From Thermoanaerobaculia bacterium (GTDB lineage Bacteria; Acidobacteriota; Thermoanaerobaculia; Multivoradales; JAHEKO01): DNA of 39,450 bases. The notes under the pieces are model-generated. The model did no database searches. It was not told the origin of the DNA and saw nothing but the letters and a program-made list of their open reading frames with translations. The translations under genes and the position numbers were made by a program. The stretch is from positions 1 through 39,450 of the forward strand of contig CALZIK010000082.1 of assembly GCA_945787635.1 (NCBI GenBank), read 5' to 3'. Shown here piece after piece: positions 31,415 to 39,450 of this stretch. Within the stretch, counting starts at the first letter, position 1, and every line of letters starts with the position of its first letter.

Positions 31415-32560
31415 TTAGCGCGCACGCTCGACCAGCACGATCCCGACATCGTCCCCCTGGATTTCCCAGTCGGTAGAGTCTCGCCGGCGGTTGGGGCCGA
31501 ACGAATAGATGAACGCGATCTCTCGGCCCCGGCTGCGGGAGCATTTGTGCCGGATCCAGAGCGGGGAGTTCCAAGGGTCGATGAAGTACTGCGCCCGGGC
31601 TTCTGGGAGGCCTTGCTCCGCCAGGCTGGCGAAGCGACCTTGCGCCAGCGTGTCCAGCTGTCGGTACTTCTCAGCCCAGGAGAACACTCTCTTGTGGACG
31701 CCGCATTTCGAGATCGGCCGCCCGCGGCGGGTGAAGTCGTTGGCCAAGGCTTCGAGCTCGGTGCGAGCCGCGGCGAGGCGAGCAGGGTCCTCGCCCGCGC
31801 TGTAGTGCGAGTAGGCGAATGAAGCCATCCCGAGCAGAAACGTAGCCCCGAACCCGACCGCGATTCGACTCATTTCGCTGCGGCCTGCTGGTATCGCGAC
31901 GAGCTTCGGCGCGCAAGCGGCGAAAAGAAAGCCCAGCCCGAGCATCAGCTCGACGATCTCGCCTGAGAATCGCCACGGATAGCTTTCGTAGATCCAGTAG
32001 GTCACGGCGAATGCCGGGATGAGAGCGACGGGCGGAATCTGCGGCCCGAGTCTGCGGGCGAGCTTTCGAATCGGTTCCGCAAGCCCCAACAGTGGCAGCA
32101 CGATTCCGTACCCGAGGATCGTACCCTTGAGCGCCAGCTTGCGGATGTCGGTGCTCATGACGTTATGGATGTTCAGCTCTTGCTGAAAGTTCTCTTTCAG
32201 AAAGTACTCGGGCGGCCGGTAGCCGAGCACTCTCTGGCCCCAGGAGATCTCCTCCATCGCGACCACGAAGCAAAACAGCGCCACGCCCAGCGTCAACCAA
32301 GGGGTTCCCTGTCCGGCGCGCCGTTGCTGGCGGGCGATGAGCCAAAAGCCGACCGCGGCGAGCATGAATGCCCAGAACGTCATCCATTCCAGCGAGCCGT
32401 CTTCTTGGACCAGGACGTAGTAGAGCTCAGAATCGGTCCGCTCGATGAGACTCGCGGCCAGGGGAAAGACCAGGATCAGCAGGTTCGCCAGGATCGCGGC
32501 TACCGCCGTGAGCTGGACCGGGTTCGTCCCGGCTGGTTGAAAAGGCTTGGAGTTGCTCAT
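31415..32560 (-). CDS. polytopic membrane protein with C-terminal pseudopilin (GspG)-like domain
   Basis: This 381-residue protein starts at ATG 32560; the in-frame extension to 32680 has no hydrophobic or conserved sequence. About seven membrane helices lie at 15-290. The segment AMEEISWGQRVLGYRPPEYF sits in the second third of the membrane part and recalls a conserved EEISWGQR patch of uncharacterised bacterial membrane proteins. The C-terminal ~100 residues are soluble. They carry FIDPWNSPLWIR and IYSFGPNRRRDSTDWEIQGDDVG, which parallel the end of type II secretion major pseudopilins (DPWGNPY ... YSLGADGxxGGxxEDADI). No pseudopilin N-terminal helix is present. Divergent from the PqqD-like gene. 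Confidence 0.7.
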   Translation of the reverse strand: MSNSKPFQPAGTNPVQLTAVAAILANLLILVFPLAASLIERTDSELYYVLVQEDGSLEWMTFWAFMLAAVGFWLIARQQRRAGQGTPWLTLGVALFCFVVAMEEISWGQRVLGYRPPEYFLKENFQQELNIHNVMSTDIRKLALKGTILGYGIVLPLLGLAEPIRKLARRLGPQIPPVALIPAFAVTYWIYESYPWRFSGEIVELMLGLGFLFAACAPKLVAIPAGRSEMSRIAVGFGATFLLGMASFAYSHYSAGEDPARLAAARTELEALANDFTRRGRPISKCGVHKRVFSWAEKYRQLDTLAQGRFASLAEQGLPEARAQYFIDPWNSPLWIRHKCSRSRGREIAFIYSFGPNRRRDSTDWEIQGDDVGIVLVERAR

Positions 32561-32631
32561 CAGGATCGCTCCCTCAGATGGACGTGGACGCCGCGTGCCG
32601 TCGATTGCCTGGACCTTGCCCTGCGCGACGA

Positions 32632-32637
32632 TACAAT
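32632..32637 (+). promoter_or_regulatory. possible -10 box of the PqqD-like gene
   Basis: TACAAT lies 29 bases before the TTG at 32667 and in the gap shared with the divergent membrane-protein gene. No good -35 hexamer at 16-18 bases upstream. Low confidence. Confidence 0.25.
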
Positions 32638-32666
32638 CACCGAGTTTCGATGCGGAGTCTAACGGC

Positions 32667-32942
32667 TTGAACGTCGCCATTCCACAAGAGGTTCTGTTCA
32701 GGAAGCTCGGTCGGGAGTCGGTGTTGCTGCACCTGGAAACCGGCCAGTACTACGGACTGGACGAGGTCGGTACGATGATCTGGATTCTCCTGGTCGAGGG
32801 GACCACAGTGCCGGAGATCGAACGCAGGATACTCGAGGAATACGACGCCGACGCCGAGCAAGTGCATGGTGACGTCGACCGGATCCTGCGCGAACTGCAG
32901 AGCAAGGATCTGCTCGAGCTGAAGGGCGAGAGCGGTGGGTGA
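32667..32942 (+). CDS. PqqD-like peptide-binding protein (91 residues)
   Basis: This 91-residue product resembles the PqqD fold (RiPP recognition element): LHLETGQYYGLDEVGTMIWIL then PEIERRILEEYDADAEQVHGDVDRILRELQSKDLLE. PqqD domains bind precursor peptides for radical-SAM or other RiPP enzymes. TTG 32667 gives MNVAIPQEVLFRKLG as N-terminus; upstream in-frame sequence is not PqqD-like. No RiPP enzyme or precursor is visible nearby, so the partner is unknown. The following gene is a Crp/Fnr regulator 151 bases on. Confidence 0.75.
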   Translation: MNVAIPQEVLFRKLGRESVLLHLETGQYYGLDEVGTMIWILLVEGTTVPEIERRILEEYDADAEQVHGDVDRILRELQSKDLLELKGESGG

Positions 32943-33012
32943 CCTCGCCGAGCCAACCGGAGCGCTCGACCACCGTGCCCTGCGCTCGGTTCTTACCTTA
33001 CAAAGCTTGGTG

Positions 33013-33018
33013 TAGACT
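33013..33018 (+). promoter_or_regulatory. possible -10 box of the Crp/Fnr gene
   Basis: TAGACT (in GGTGTAGACTG) sits in the 151-base gap before the Crp/Fnr gene, with TTCTTA at 32990-32995 as a poor -35 at 17-base spacing. The gap also holds an AT-rich GTTTTTCAACGG stretch. The leader would be about 70 bases. Confidence 0.3.
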
Positions 33019-33093
33019 GTTTTTCAACGGCAACAATCGGGGGCCAGGTCAAAAACGCCGAGGGCCCCGGTCGGAAGGAGGTTTCGAGAGTCG

Positions 33094-33792
33094 ATGCCGG
33101 CGGTAGAGGATCCAAACGTCCTGTCCGAGATGTTGCTGTTCGAGGGCCTGAGCCCCGCGGAGCTCAAGCGACTCAACGAGCAACTCCTCCACAAGAAGAG
33201 CTTTCCAGCGGGGACCAACATCATCACCGTGGCACAGCCCGGCGAGGTGGTTTTCTTGCTGTTGGAGGGTTCGGTCAAGATCTACGTCGACCAGCTCGAC
33301 GGATCCGAGGTGATCCTCGCTTTTCTCGGACCGGGCGACACGTTCGGCGAGATGGGACTGATCGGCAGCTCGGGCCGCTCCGCCAGCGTTCTGGCGCTCG
33401 AAGAATGCTCCTGCTTGCTGATGAGTCGGCCGGTATTCCTGCAATCGGTTCGAACGATCAACCAACTCTCGTTCAATCTGGTACGGCTGCTCAGCAGAAG
33501 GCTGAGGCTCGCCAATGAGCAGATTCAGGCGCTGTCCAGCCTCGACGTGCGCGGCCGCGTCGCGCGGCAGCTCCTGGCGTTCGCGCAGCGTTATGGCGAG
33601 GCGAACCAGGAGGTCGAGATTCGCATCCCGTTGCGATTGACTCAGACCGATCTCGCGTCGCTGGTCGGCGCCTCCAGAGAACGAGTCAACCAGGTGGTGG
33701 TTGAGTTCAAGGAAAAGAAGTTCATCTCGGTCGACGCCAAGCATCACATCACGGTGAACGAGCTGCAGTCCCTGATCGACTGTTGTCAGTAG
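33094..33792 (+). CDS. Crp/Fnr-family transcription regulator
   Basis: This 232-residue protein has an N-terminal cNMP-binding barrel (about 15-130, with GEVVFLLLEGSVKIYVD and FGEMGLIGSSGRSASVLALE) and a C-terminal winged helix. The HTH recognition part reads TDLASLVGASRERVNQVV. The phosphate-binding cassette has GEMGLIGSSGRSAS, close to the CRP GELGLxxxxxRSA pattern, so nucleotide binding is possible. No Fnr-type cysteine cluster is seen. GGAGG at 33075-33079 lies 14 bases before the ATG, rather far. Its targets are unknown. Confidence 0.92.
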   Translation: MPAVEDPNVLSEMLLFEGLSPAELKRLNEQLLHKKSFPAGTNIITVAQPGEVVFLLLEGSVKIYVDQLDGSEVILAFLGPGDTFGEMGLIGSSGRSASVLALEECSCLLMSRPVFLQSVRTINQLSFNLVRLLSRRLRLANEQIQALSSLDVRGRVARQLLAFAQRYGEANQEVEIRIPLRLTQTDLASLVGASRERVNQVVVEFKEKKFISVDAKHHITVNELQSLIDCCQ

Positions 33793-33828
33793 CGCCTCGA
33801 TGCCGCCCACCGACGCTGCAATCTCGCG

Positions 33829-34212
33829 ATGAACCCTACCGAGCGTGTCTTCTACAACTGCGACAAGTGTCCAGCCTATTGCTGCACCTATGCCGCGATT
33901 CCAGTGAACAAGACCGACATCAAGCGATTGGCGAAGCACTTTGCGATGAGCCCGAAACGGGCGCGCGAGCGACTCACCAAGAAGGGTGACACCAAGGGCG
34001 AGCGAGTTCTGCGTCACCGAAAAGACGAGCATTTCGGGACCGCCTGCCGTTTCTTGGATCCCGAGTCGCGCCAGTGCACGGTTTATGATTCACGGCCGAA
34101 GATCTGTCGGGCTTTTCCGGACAGCAAGCGCTGCGGCTACTATGATTTCCTCTGCTTTGAGCGTCATCATCAAGATGATCCGGAGACGATCGCGACCACC
34201 TGGAATTTCTGA
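33829..34212 (+). CDS. YkgJ-family cysteine-cluster protein
   Basis: This 127-residue protein has the CxxCxxxCC start motif (YNCDKCPAYCCTYAAIPV), then FGTACRFLDPESRQCTVYDSRPKICRAFPDSKRC. This is the family's zinc/Fe-S cysteine set. Function in the family is poorly known; proximity to methylation or Fe-S systems varies. It lies 36 bases after the Crp/Fnr gene and just before recN. No signal peptide is visible. Confidence 0.85.
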   Translation: MNPTERVFYNCDKCPAYCCTYAAIPVNKTDIKRLAKHFAMSPKRARERLTKKGDTKGERVLRHRKDEHFGTACRFLDPESRQCTVYDSRPKICRAFPDSKRCGYYDFLCFERHHQDDPETIATTWNF

Positions 34213-34227
34213 GGGCCTCGTCGCGTC

Positions 34228-35955
34228 GTGCTGATGGAGTTGCACATCCGCAACCTTGCGATCATCGAAGAGGTCGGTATCGAGTTTGGAGGCGGGCTCA
34301 ACGTACTGACGGGCGAGACCGGTGCGGGCAAGTCGATCGTCGTCGATGCGCTCGGCCTTTTGGGGGGCGCGCGAGCCGCGGGAGACGCCATCAGGTCGGG
34401 AGCGGAAACGCTGACGGTGACCGGGAGGCTTCGGCCCACCGGCGACGGCTGGCGCAGGACTCTCGAAGAGGCCGGCCTGACCTGCGAGGGCGACGAGGTC
34501 GTGGTGCGGCGCGAGGTGTCGCGATCGGGTCGAAACCGGGTCTACATCGACGATCAACCGGTGACCCTGCGTCTACTCGCCGTGCTGGCGCCCTACATTC
34601 TTCGGATTCACACGCAGCGTGAAGAGTTGGGGTTGGTCTCGAGTGAGCTGCAACGGGAATGGCTGGACCGGAGCGCCGGCGTCGCCGGAGAGGCTCTGGC
34701 GGCCAAGGTGCGGGACCACTGTCGCGAGGTCGATGTCGCGGTGTCCCGCTGGGAACGCCTGACTGGCAACGAGAAACTGCGTCTGGAGCGGATTGATTTG
34801 CTGCGCTTCCAGATCAGTGAGATCGAAAACGCCCGCGTCAACGAAGGTGAAGAAGTGGAGCTGCGTTCCGATCGTGATTTCTTGCGCAACGCCGAACAGA
34901 TCGCCGAGGGGCTGGGCGGCTCGCTGGAGCTGCTCTACGACGATGACGATTCGGCCGCCGACCGGATGGGTCGAAGCGCGCGGGCGCTCGAGAAGATCTC
35001 GGCCTGGGCGCCGGAGGCCGAGCAGTGGCGCCAGCGTTTGCGCGAGATGATGGCCGAGCTCGGGGATCTCGCGGCAGACCTGCGCTCCCAGCTCTCCAAG
35101 GCCGAGGCGGACCCGATGCGGCTCAACGAGGCGGAGGACCGGCTGGCGACCCTGGAGCGCTTGTTCCGCAAGTACGGCTCCACCAGCGGGGAGGTGCTCG
35201 CGCATCGGGCTCGGATCGAAGACGAACTGCGCGAGCTCACCGCCGACGAGGAGGGGCGGGCGGAGCTCGAGGCGAAGCTCTCGGTCTCAGTGGCGGCGTA
35301 CCGCGGGGCGGCCATGGCGCTGTCGGCCGGGCGGCGCACTTGGGGCGAGTCGCTGGCCGGTAGGGTCCACGCGGAGCTGGCCGATCTGGCTATGGGCAAG
35401 GCCGAGTTTTCGGTGCGGCTCGATCGGACGCGGCGTGACGACTCTCGACTCGAGATCGAAGGCATTCCGGTCGAGTTCTCCGCCCACGGTATCGACCGTG
35501 TGACATTCCAGCTCAGAGCCAATCCTGGAGAAGCCGCGGGAGCCATTTCAAAAGTGGCGTCGGGCGGCGAATTGGCGCGGCTCTATCTCGGGCTGCAGCT
35601 GGCGGTGGAATCGAGTGGCTCCCGAGGTCCGGGAGAAGCGGTCGAACCGGTTCGTGTCTTCGATGAAGTCGATGCCGGTATCGGCGGCGCGGAAGCGGCG
35701 GCGCTCGGCCGCAAGCTCAAGCGTCTCGCTCGTGGCGGCCAGATCCTCGCGGTGACGCATCTGCCGCAGGTCGCGAGCTACGCCGAGAACCACTTCCGAG
35801 TGCGCAAACTGACCCGCGCCGGGCGCACCCGAATCTCGGTCGATCGACTGTCGGAGTCCAAGCGGGTCGAAGAGGTGGCCCGGATGCTGGCCGGCGAGAA
35901 GATCACGGATCTGTCGAAGTCCCACGCCGAAGAACTGATCGCGGCAGCCCGATGA
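34228..35955 (+). CDS. recN: DNA repair protein RecN
   Basis: This 575-residue SMC-like ATPase helps keep sister ends together in double-strand-break repair. Walker A is G29-ETGAGKS36. A long coiled coil follows (about 160-370, with many Glu/Arg/Ala heptads). The ABC signature SGGELARLYLGLQLA and Walker B VRVFDEVDAGIGG lie in the second half. Typical length is 550-560. GTG 34228 and ATG 34234 are both possible starts; no clear ribosome site separates them. It is 15 bases after the YkgJ gene. No SOS (LexA) box was recognised in the short gap. Confidence 0.95.
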   Translation: MLMELHIRNLAIIEEVGIEFGGGLNVLTGETGAGKSIVVDALGLLGGARAAGDAIRSGAETLTVTGRLRPTGDGWRRTLEEAGLTCEGDEVVVRREVSRSGRNRVYIDDQPVTLRLLAVLAPYILRIHTQREELGLVSSELQREWLDRSAGVAGEALAAKVRDHCREVDVAVSRWERLTGNEKLRLERIDLLRFQISEIENARVNEGEEVELRSDRDFLRNAEQIAEGLGGSLELLYDDDDSAADRMGRSARALEKISAWAPEAEQWRQRLREMMAELGDLAADLRSQLSKAEADPMRLNEAEDRLATLERLFRKYGSTSGEVLAHRARIEDELRELTADEEGRAELEAKLSVSVAAYRGAAMALSAGRRTWGESLAGRVHAELADLAMGKAEFSVRLDRTRRDDSRLEIEGIPVEFSAHGIDRVTFQLRANPGEAAGAISKVASGGELARLYLGLQLAVESSGSRGPGEAVEPVRVFDEVDAGIGGAEAAALGRKLKRLARGGQILAVTHLPQVASYAENHFRVRKLTRAGRTRISVDRLSESKRVEEVARMLAGEKITDLSKSHAEELIAAAR

Positions 35956-35968
35956 CGGGAGCGCGCTT

Positions 35969-36661
35969 TTGAACGGCGTGCTCGAGCGGCGATCGTGGCG
36001 AGATCTCGAGGACGCCAGTGCGGTTGGGCTCCTGGCCGAGTTCGTGCATGACGGTGGAATTGTCGTGTTCCCGACCGAGTCATCCTACGCGCTTGGCGCC
36101 GACCCCCGAAACGAATCCGCGGTGGCGAACATCTACCGGCTGAAGCGGCGCTCGCCGGCGAAGCCCCTGCCCGTGGTCGTGGGAACAGTCTCGATGCTCG
36201 AGTCGCTCGGAGCTCGAGTCGGCGGTAAGGGCTGGTTGAAACTCGAGCAGGCCTGGCCGGGTCCGCTGACTGTGGTTGTGCCGTGCACCCGTCCGTTGGC
36301 CGCCGCGGCCGGCCGCTCGGAGCTGGCGGTGCGGATACCCGGCCACCGCCGGTTACGCGAGACGCTCGCCGCCGGCGCCATGGCTCTGACCGCGACCAGC
36401 GCCAACCTAGCGAGTGAGGAGCCGGTGCTGGACCCGGAGGAGCTTCGTGGGCTCATTGGCGACGAGAATTGTCTGATCATCGATGAGGGGCGGCTTCCGG
36501 GAGGGCCGCCCTCGACGCTGGTTCGTGTGGACGGCGATCGGGTGACGGTTCTGCGCGCTGGAGCTCTCGGGCTTGCCGAGCTGCGCGAGCTGACGCACCT
36601 CGAGATCGATTCGAGTTTTTCCGCAAGCGCTGTGGAAATCCCTGTGGAGGAGACCTCCTAG
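35969..36661 (+). CDS. L-threonylcarbamoyladenylate synthase (Sua5/YrdC family)
   Basis: This 230-residue YrdC-fold protein makes threonylcarbamoyl-AMP for tRNA t6A modification. The conserved K-R-x3-K-P (YRLKRRSPAKPLPVVVG) and the SAN motif (TATSANLAS) are visible, as is GPLTVVVPCTRP. The YrdC domain occupies 20-205; no Sua5 C-terminal domain is evident, so this is a YrdC- or YciO-like single-domain form with a short tail. TTG at 35969 follows the recN stop by 13 bases with GGGAG upstream; GTG 35978 is an alternative. The S55 peptidase gene starts at once after the stop. Confidence 0.9.
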   Translation: MNGVLERRSWRDLEDASAVGLLAEFVHDGGIVVFPTESSYALGADPRNESAVANIYRLKRRSPAKPLPVVVGTVSMLESLGARVGGKGWLKLEQAWPGPLTVVVPCTRPLAAAAGRSELAVRIPGHRRLRETLAAGAMALTATSANLASEEPVLDPEELRGLIGDENCLIIDEGRLPGGPPSTLVRVDGDRVTVLRAGALGLAELRELTHLEIDSSFSASAVEIPVEETS

Positions 36662-38572
36662 TTGCTCCGTATCCGTCAGCTACGCGTCTTGCATATTTTT
36701 CTGTGCAATGCGGTGCTCGCCCTTTCCCTTGGGGAGGCGTCGCCCGTTCCAGCGGCCGAGGTTCAGGAGCCTTGGACCGGCGAGCCGGACGTGCTCGCTC
36801 TCGAAGACGTCACCAAAGGCCAGCAAGGGTACGGGTTGAGTGTCTTTTCAGGAGCTTCGGTCGAGAGGTTCGAGGTCGAGGTGTTGGGAGTGTGGCAAAA
36901 CCTCCAGCCAAGCACCAGCTACGTTCTGGCTCGGCTGTCGGGGCAGGGGCTCGAGACCAGCGGAGTGATCGCGGGCATGAGCGGGAGCCCGGTCTACATT
37001 GATGGCAAACTGTTGGGAGCAGTCTCTTTTGGTTGGCCGTTTTCTAACGAGGCGATCGCGGGTATCACCCCGGCGGGCGCGATGCGAGACATGCTGGACC
37101 GACCTCGTGATCGAATGGCGACGGCCGCGACGGGAGTCGCGGGCGACCCCTGGAGCGTCGAGCGCCTCCTGCGTCGGGAGGTCGATGAGACCGATCTTCG
37201 TCGAAGCCTGGCCGCTCTAAGACCGGCCCGAATCGGCGAGGCGTCCGCTGCGGTCGAATGGGCGAGCGTCGGCTTCGGCCCGGCGGCGCGCGGTCTTCTC
37301 GAAGAGGCGGTCGGTTCGGTGGCTTCGGCCGGTACCCTGGGGAAGGCGGAGGCGGAGCGCTCGGCGACACTCGAGCCCGGGAGCGCAGTAGCCGCCGTGC
37401 TGGTGGACGGGGACTTTCGGCTGGCGGCCACCGGCACCGTGTCCGACAGGTCGAGCGACACCATTTTGGCTTTCGGCCACCCTTTTCTTGGACTCGGCAC
37501 GGTCGAGATACCCATGGCGTCCGCCGAGATCCTCACCGTCGTGTCAAGCCAGTGGAACTCGTTCAAGGTCGCCAATCTCGGCCCCATCGTGGGCGCGGTG
37601 GACTTCGACTATCTGACCGGGATTCGCGGCTCGATCGGCAAGGTGGCGCCGACGATTCCCATGACCGTGCGCCTCGACGGAGAGACCGAGCGCCCGGTAC
37701 GGCTTTCATTGGCGAAGATCCCGACGTTGACGCCGGCGTTGGCAGCCATCTCGGTCCTCGGGTCGATCAACGCGGCGACCGAATCGGCCGGTGCTCAGAG
37801 CATCGACTTGAAGTTGCGTTTCGACCTGGGCTCCGATGGCGCGCTGGCGATCGATCAGAGTTTCGACGGCCCGGGATCCGCGTTGGCCGCGGCCATTCAC
37901 CTGTTCAGCATGACCAGCTACCTGCTGCGCAACAGCCTCGCCGAAGTCGACATTCGGGAGATTGAGGTGGACATAGTGAGTCACCCCCAGCCGCGCACCC
38001 TCACCCTGGTCGGTGCGCACCCCTCGCGAACCGTGGTCCGGCCCGGAGAGACTCTGCGCCTGAATGTGGACCTCGCCGGATACCGCGACGGCAAGCAGAA
38101 ACGCCCGATCAAGCTGCAGGTCCCCTCCAATCTCGCCGCCGGTCGCTACATGCTCCTCGTCGGTGACGGTCAGAGCGCCGACGCCGTGCGCTTGACGATC
38201 GAGCAGCTCGAGCCCAAGACGTTTCGGCAGGCGCTGGATTTTCTCAACACGCTGCATTCGACGCGCGAGCTGAGGGTGCTCGGGATCGTTCAGGGGCCGG
38301 GCCTCTCGGTTGCCGGCGAGGTGCTCCCGGACCTGCCCGGTTCGGTCCGGTCCCTCTGGTCGGCGTCCGGGTCGGGAGGAGCGAAGCCGCTCGCGATGAC
38401 GGTCGCCGAGGATGCCGGTATCTGGCTCGAAGCTCCCGTCGAGGGGTTGCTCAGGGTCGACCTCGAAGTTGAAAGAGGAGAACCGGTAGGTGCCGAGGCC
38501 GAAACCGAGCCGGCGCCGCCGACATCGAGTGAAAGCTCGAACAACACCGCCGGCTCCGGAGGCGATGGATGA
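36662..38572 (+). CDS. secreted SpoIVB-like (S55) peptidase-domain protein
   Basis: This 636-residue protein has a signal peptide (hydrophobic 8-24). Its peptidase-like part holds the SpoIVB-type GMSGSP elbow (S107, GMSGSPVYIDGKLLGAVSFGW) and a GHPF motif with H273 (ILAFGHPFLGLG). A long beta-rich second half ends in an acidic Ser/Pro tail. In B. subtilis SpoIVB the GH motif precedes GMSGSP; here it follows, so catalytic residue order differs or a different His is used. TTG start directly follows the Sua5 stop. The next gene, a beta-propeller protein, overlaps by ATGA. Confidence 0.82.
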   Translation: MLRIRQLRVLHIFLCNAVLALSLGEASPVPAAEVQEPWTGEPDVLALEDVTKGQQGYGLSVFSGASVERFEVEVLGVWQNLQPSTSYVLARLSGQGLETSGVIAGMSGSPVYIDGKLLGAVSFGWPFSNEAIAGITPAGAMRDMLDRPRDRMATAATGVAGDPWSVERLLRREVDETDLRRSLAALRPARIGEASAAVEWASVGFGPAARGLLEEAVGSVASAGTLGKAEAERSATLEPGSAVAAVLVDGDFRLAATGTVSDRSSDTILAFGHPFLGLGTVEIPMASAEILTVVSSQWNSFKVANLGPIVGAVDFDYLTGIRGSIGKVAPTIPMTVRLDGETERPVRLSLAKIPTLTPALAAISVLGSINAATESAGAQSIDLKLRFDLGSDGALAIDQSFDGPGSALAAAIHLFSMTSYLLRNSLAEVDIREIEVDIVSHPQPRTLTLVGAHPSRTVVRPGETLRLNVDLAGYRDGKQKRPIKLQVPSNLAAGRYMLLVGDGQSADAVRLTIEQLEPKTFRQALDFLNTLHSTRELRVLGIVQGPGLSVAGEVLPDLPGSVRSLWSASGSGGAKPLAMTVAEDAGIWLEAPVEGLLRVDLEVERGEPVGAEAETEPAPPTSSESSNNTAGSGGDG

Positions 38573-39450
38573 TGGAATTCAAGCTGGCCACGCATCGAAC
38601 TCTCGCCTTGGCCCTGGCTCTGGGTGCGCTGGCGCCGCTGGCTCCGGAATCGCCCCGGCCCGCGGAGGCGGGGGGCTCCGGGGTACGGTTCTTCGAGCTC
38701 GATTCGCAGCAGCAGTTCCTCGCAGGCACCCTGGAGGGCATCGCTTTGGATCCCCTGGGGACGCTGTCGCTCGCGGACCGGGCCGAGCGCGTTGCGGAAC
38801 TGGGCGAGCCGTTCCTGCTCAGTGCCGCTGCTCATCCCGAGGGCTGGGTGGTGGGCACCGGCAACGACGGTAAGGTGCTTCTGGTCGGGCGCGACGGGAC
38901 AATCTCGACACTGTTCGAGGCCCCCGAGCCCGAGGTGTTCGCGGTTGCGGTAGCGCCCGATGGATCGGTTCTCGCCGGCACCTCGCCGGACGGCAAGGTA
39001 TACCGCATTCGTAAGGACTCGTCTTCGGTGCTCTTCGATCCGCAGCAGAAGTACATCTGGGCTCTGCTGGCTCGGCCCGATGACGCGGTGCTGGTCGCGA
39101 CCGGGACCGACGGCAAGCTGTTCCGGATCTCGAAGTCGGGCGATGTCGAGACGATCTTCGACAGCGAGGATACCCATCTGAGGTCGCTCAAGGCGCTCAG
39201 CGGAGGCGATGTGTTGATCGGCACGGCCGGCGAGGGACTGGTACTGCGAATGGGGGAGCGAGGTGACGTGCGGACGATCTACGATGCCGCGCAACCCGAG
39301 GTGGTCGCGTTTGCGGAGGGCCCGGGCGGCATCTGCTACGTGGCGGTTCTGGCGTCGGAGGCGAGCCAGGTCGATCTTTCGGCGCGGCCGGGTGGGGCGC
39401 AGAGCGCGGCAGCATCGAGCGGCGCCCAGCCGTCGGCGGGTGGCGGGCAG
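38569..39450 (+). CDS. secreted beta-propeller-like protein (3' end outside window)
   Basis: The frame from ATG 38569 stays open to base 39450 (294 codons), so the gene continues past the window. It begins with a hydrophobic signal-like segment (LALALALGALAPLAP). About 40-residue repeats follow, each with a GxDGKVxxI/L pattern: TGNDGKVLLVGRDG, TSPDGKVYRIRKD, TGTDGKLFRISKSG and TAGEGLVLRMGERG. These are typical of NHL/WD40-type propeller blades. The last visible part is a Ser/Ala/Gly-rich stretch, perhaps a linker within the propeller. It overlaps the S55 gene by ATGA (38569-38572), suggesting they work together in the envelope. Confidence 0.8.
   Translation, partial: MMEFKLATHRTLALALALGALAPLAPESPRPAEAGGSGVRFFELDSQQQFLAGTLEGIALDPLGTLSLADRAERVAELGEPFLLSAAAHPEGWVVGTGNDGKVLLVGRDGTISTLFEAPEPEVFAVAVAPDGSVLAGTSPDGKVYRIRKDSSSVLFDPQQKYIWALLARPDDAVLVATGTDGKLFRISKSGDVETIFDSEDTHLRSLKALSGGDVLIGTAGEGLVLRMGERGDVRTIYDAAQPEVVAFAEGPGGICYVAVLASEASQVDLSARPGGAQSAAASSGAQPSAGGGQ

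Noticed and set aside
32649-32666. ATG at 32649 as start of the PqqD-like gene
   Set aside because: It is in another frame and stops after six codons; the TTG at 32667 leads directly into the PqqD-like sequence.

Overview
The window is dense, high-GC bacterial chromosome (well above 60% G+C by eye). GTG and TTG starts are common, and many neighbouring genes overlap by ATGA or GTGA. Gene content is that of a Gram-negative aerobe or facultative aerobe: apolipoprotein N-acyltransferase, lipoylated 2-oxo acid dehydrogenase subunits, RecN, an S55-type secreted peptidase next to a beta-propeller protein, and a SARP/BTAD-type regulator. The mix suggests Acidobacteriota (Thermoanaerobaculia-like), but this is inference from gene content only. 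I see no rRNA, tRNA, CRISPR array, transposase or prophage, and no stretch over 300 bases without a gene.

Region 1 (1-11.2 kb) is one long plus-strand run. It holds the end of a DUF255/DsbD-alpha fusion, a secreted CX4CH protein, an NfeD protease with its slipin, a SPOR protein, Lnt, RF2 (prfB) with an intact programmed +1 frameshift, a GT4-like glycosyltransferase, a polytopic membrane protein and a CoA-type Nudix hydrolase. Region 2 (11.2-17.8 kb) is central metabolism: class I (DhnA-type) aldolase, a convergent patatin phospholipase, an MBL hydrolase, then dihydrolipoyl dehydrogenase and a 2-oxo acid dehydrogenase E2. Three intergenic gaps here hold palindromes of about 110-122 bp that look like one repeat family.

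Region 3 (17.8-20.1 kb, minus strand) is a signalling module: ECF sigma factor, a zinc-finger-like TPR protein, and a small secreted protein upstream. Divergent from it is a plus-strand operon (20.1-24.9 kb) lipB-archease-rtcB-lipA-FMN oxidase. It places RNA-ligase repair genes between the two lipoate-biosynthesis genes whose target, the E2, lies 3 kb upstream. Region 4 (25-28.6 kb) has a GNAT acetyltransferase, a BoxB/PaaA-like di-iron protein, proline dehydrogenase and a glutamine-amidotransferase-like protein.

Region 5 (28.5-33 kb) has a 759-residue SARP/AAA regulator, divergent from a 77-residue protein across a gap with an 11-bp-phased direct repeat. It also has a polytopic membrane protein with a pseudopilin-like C-terminus, divergent from an orphan PqqD-like protein. 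Region 6 (33-39.45 kb) has a Crp/Fnr regulator, a YkgJ-type cysteine-cluster protein, RecN, a Sua5/YrdC protein, an S55-type peptidase and a beta-propeller protein cut by the window end.
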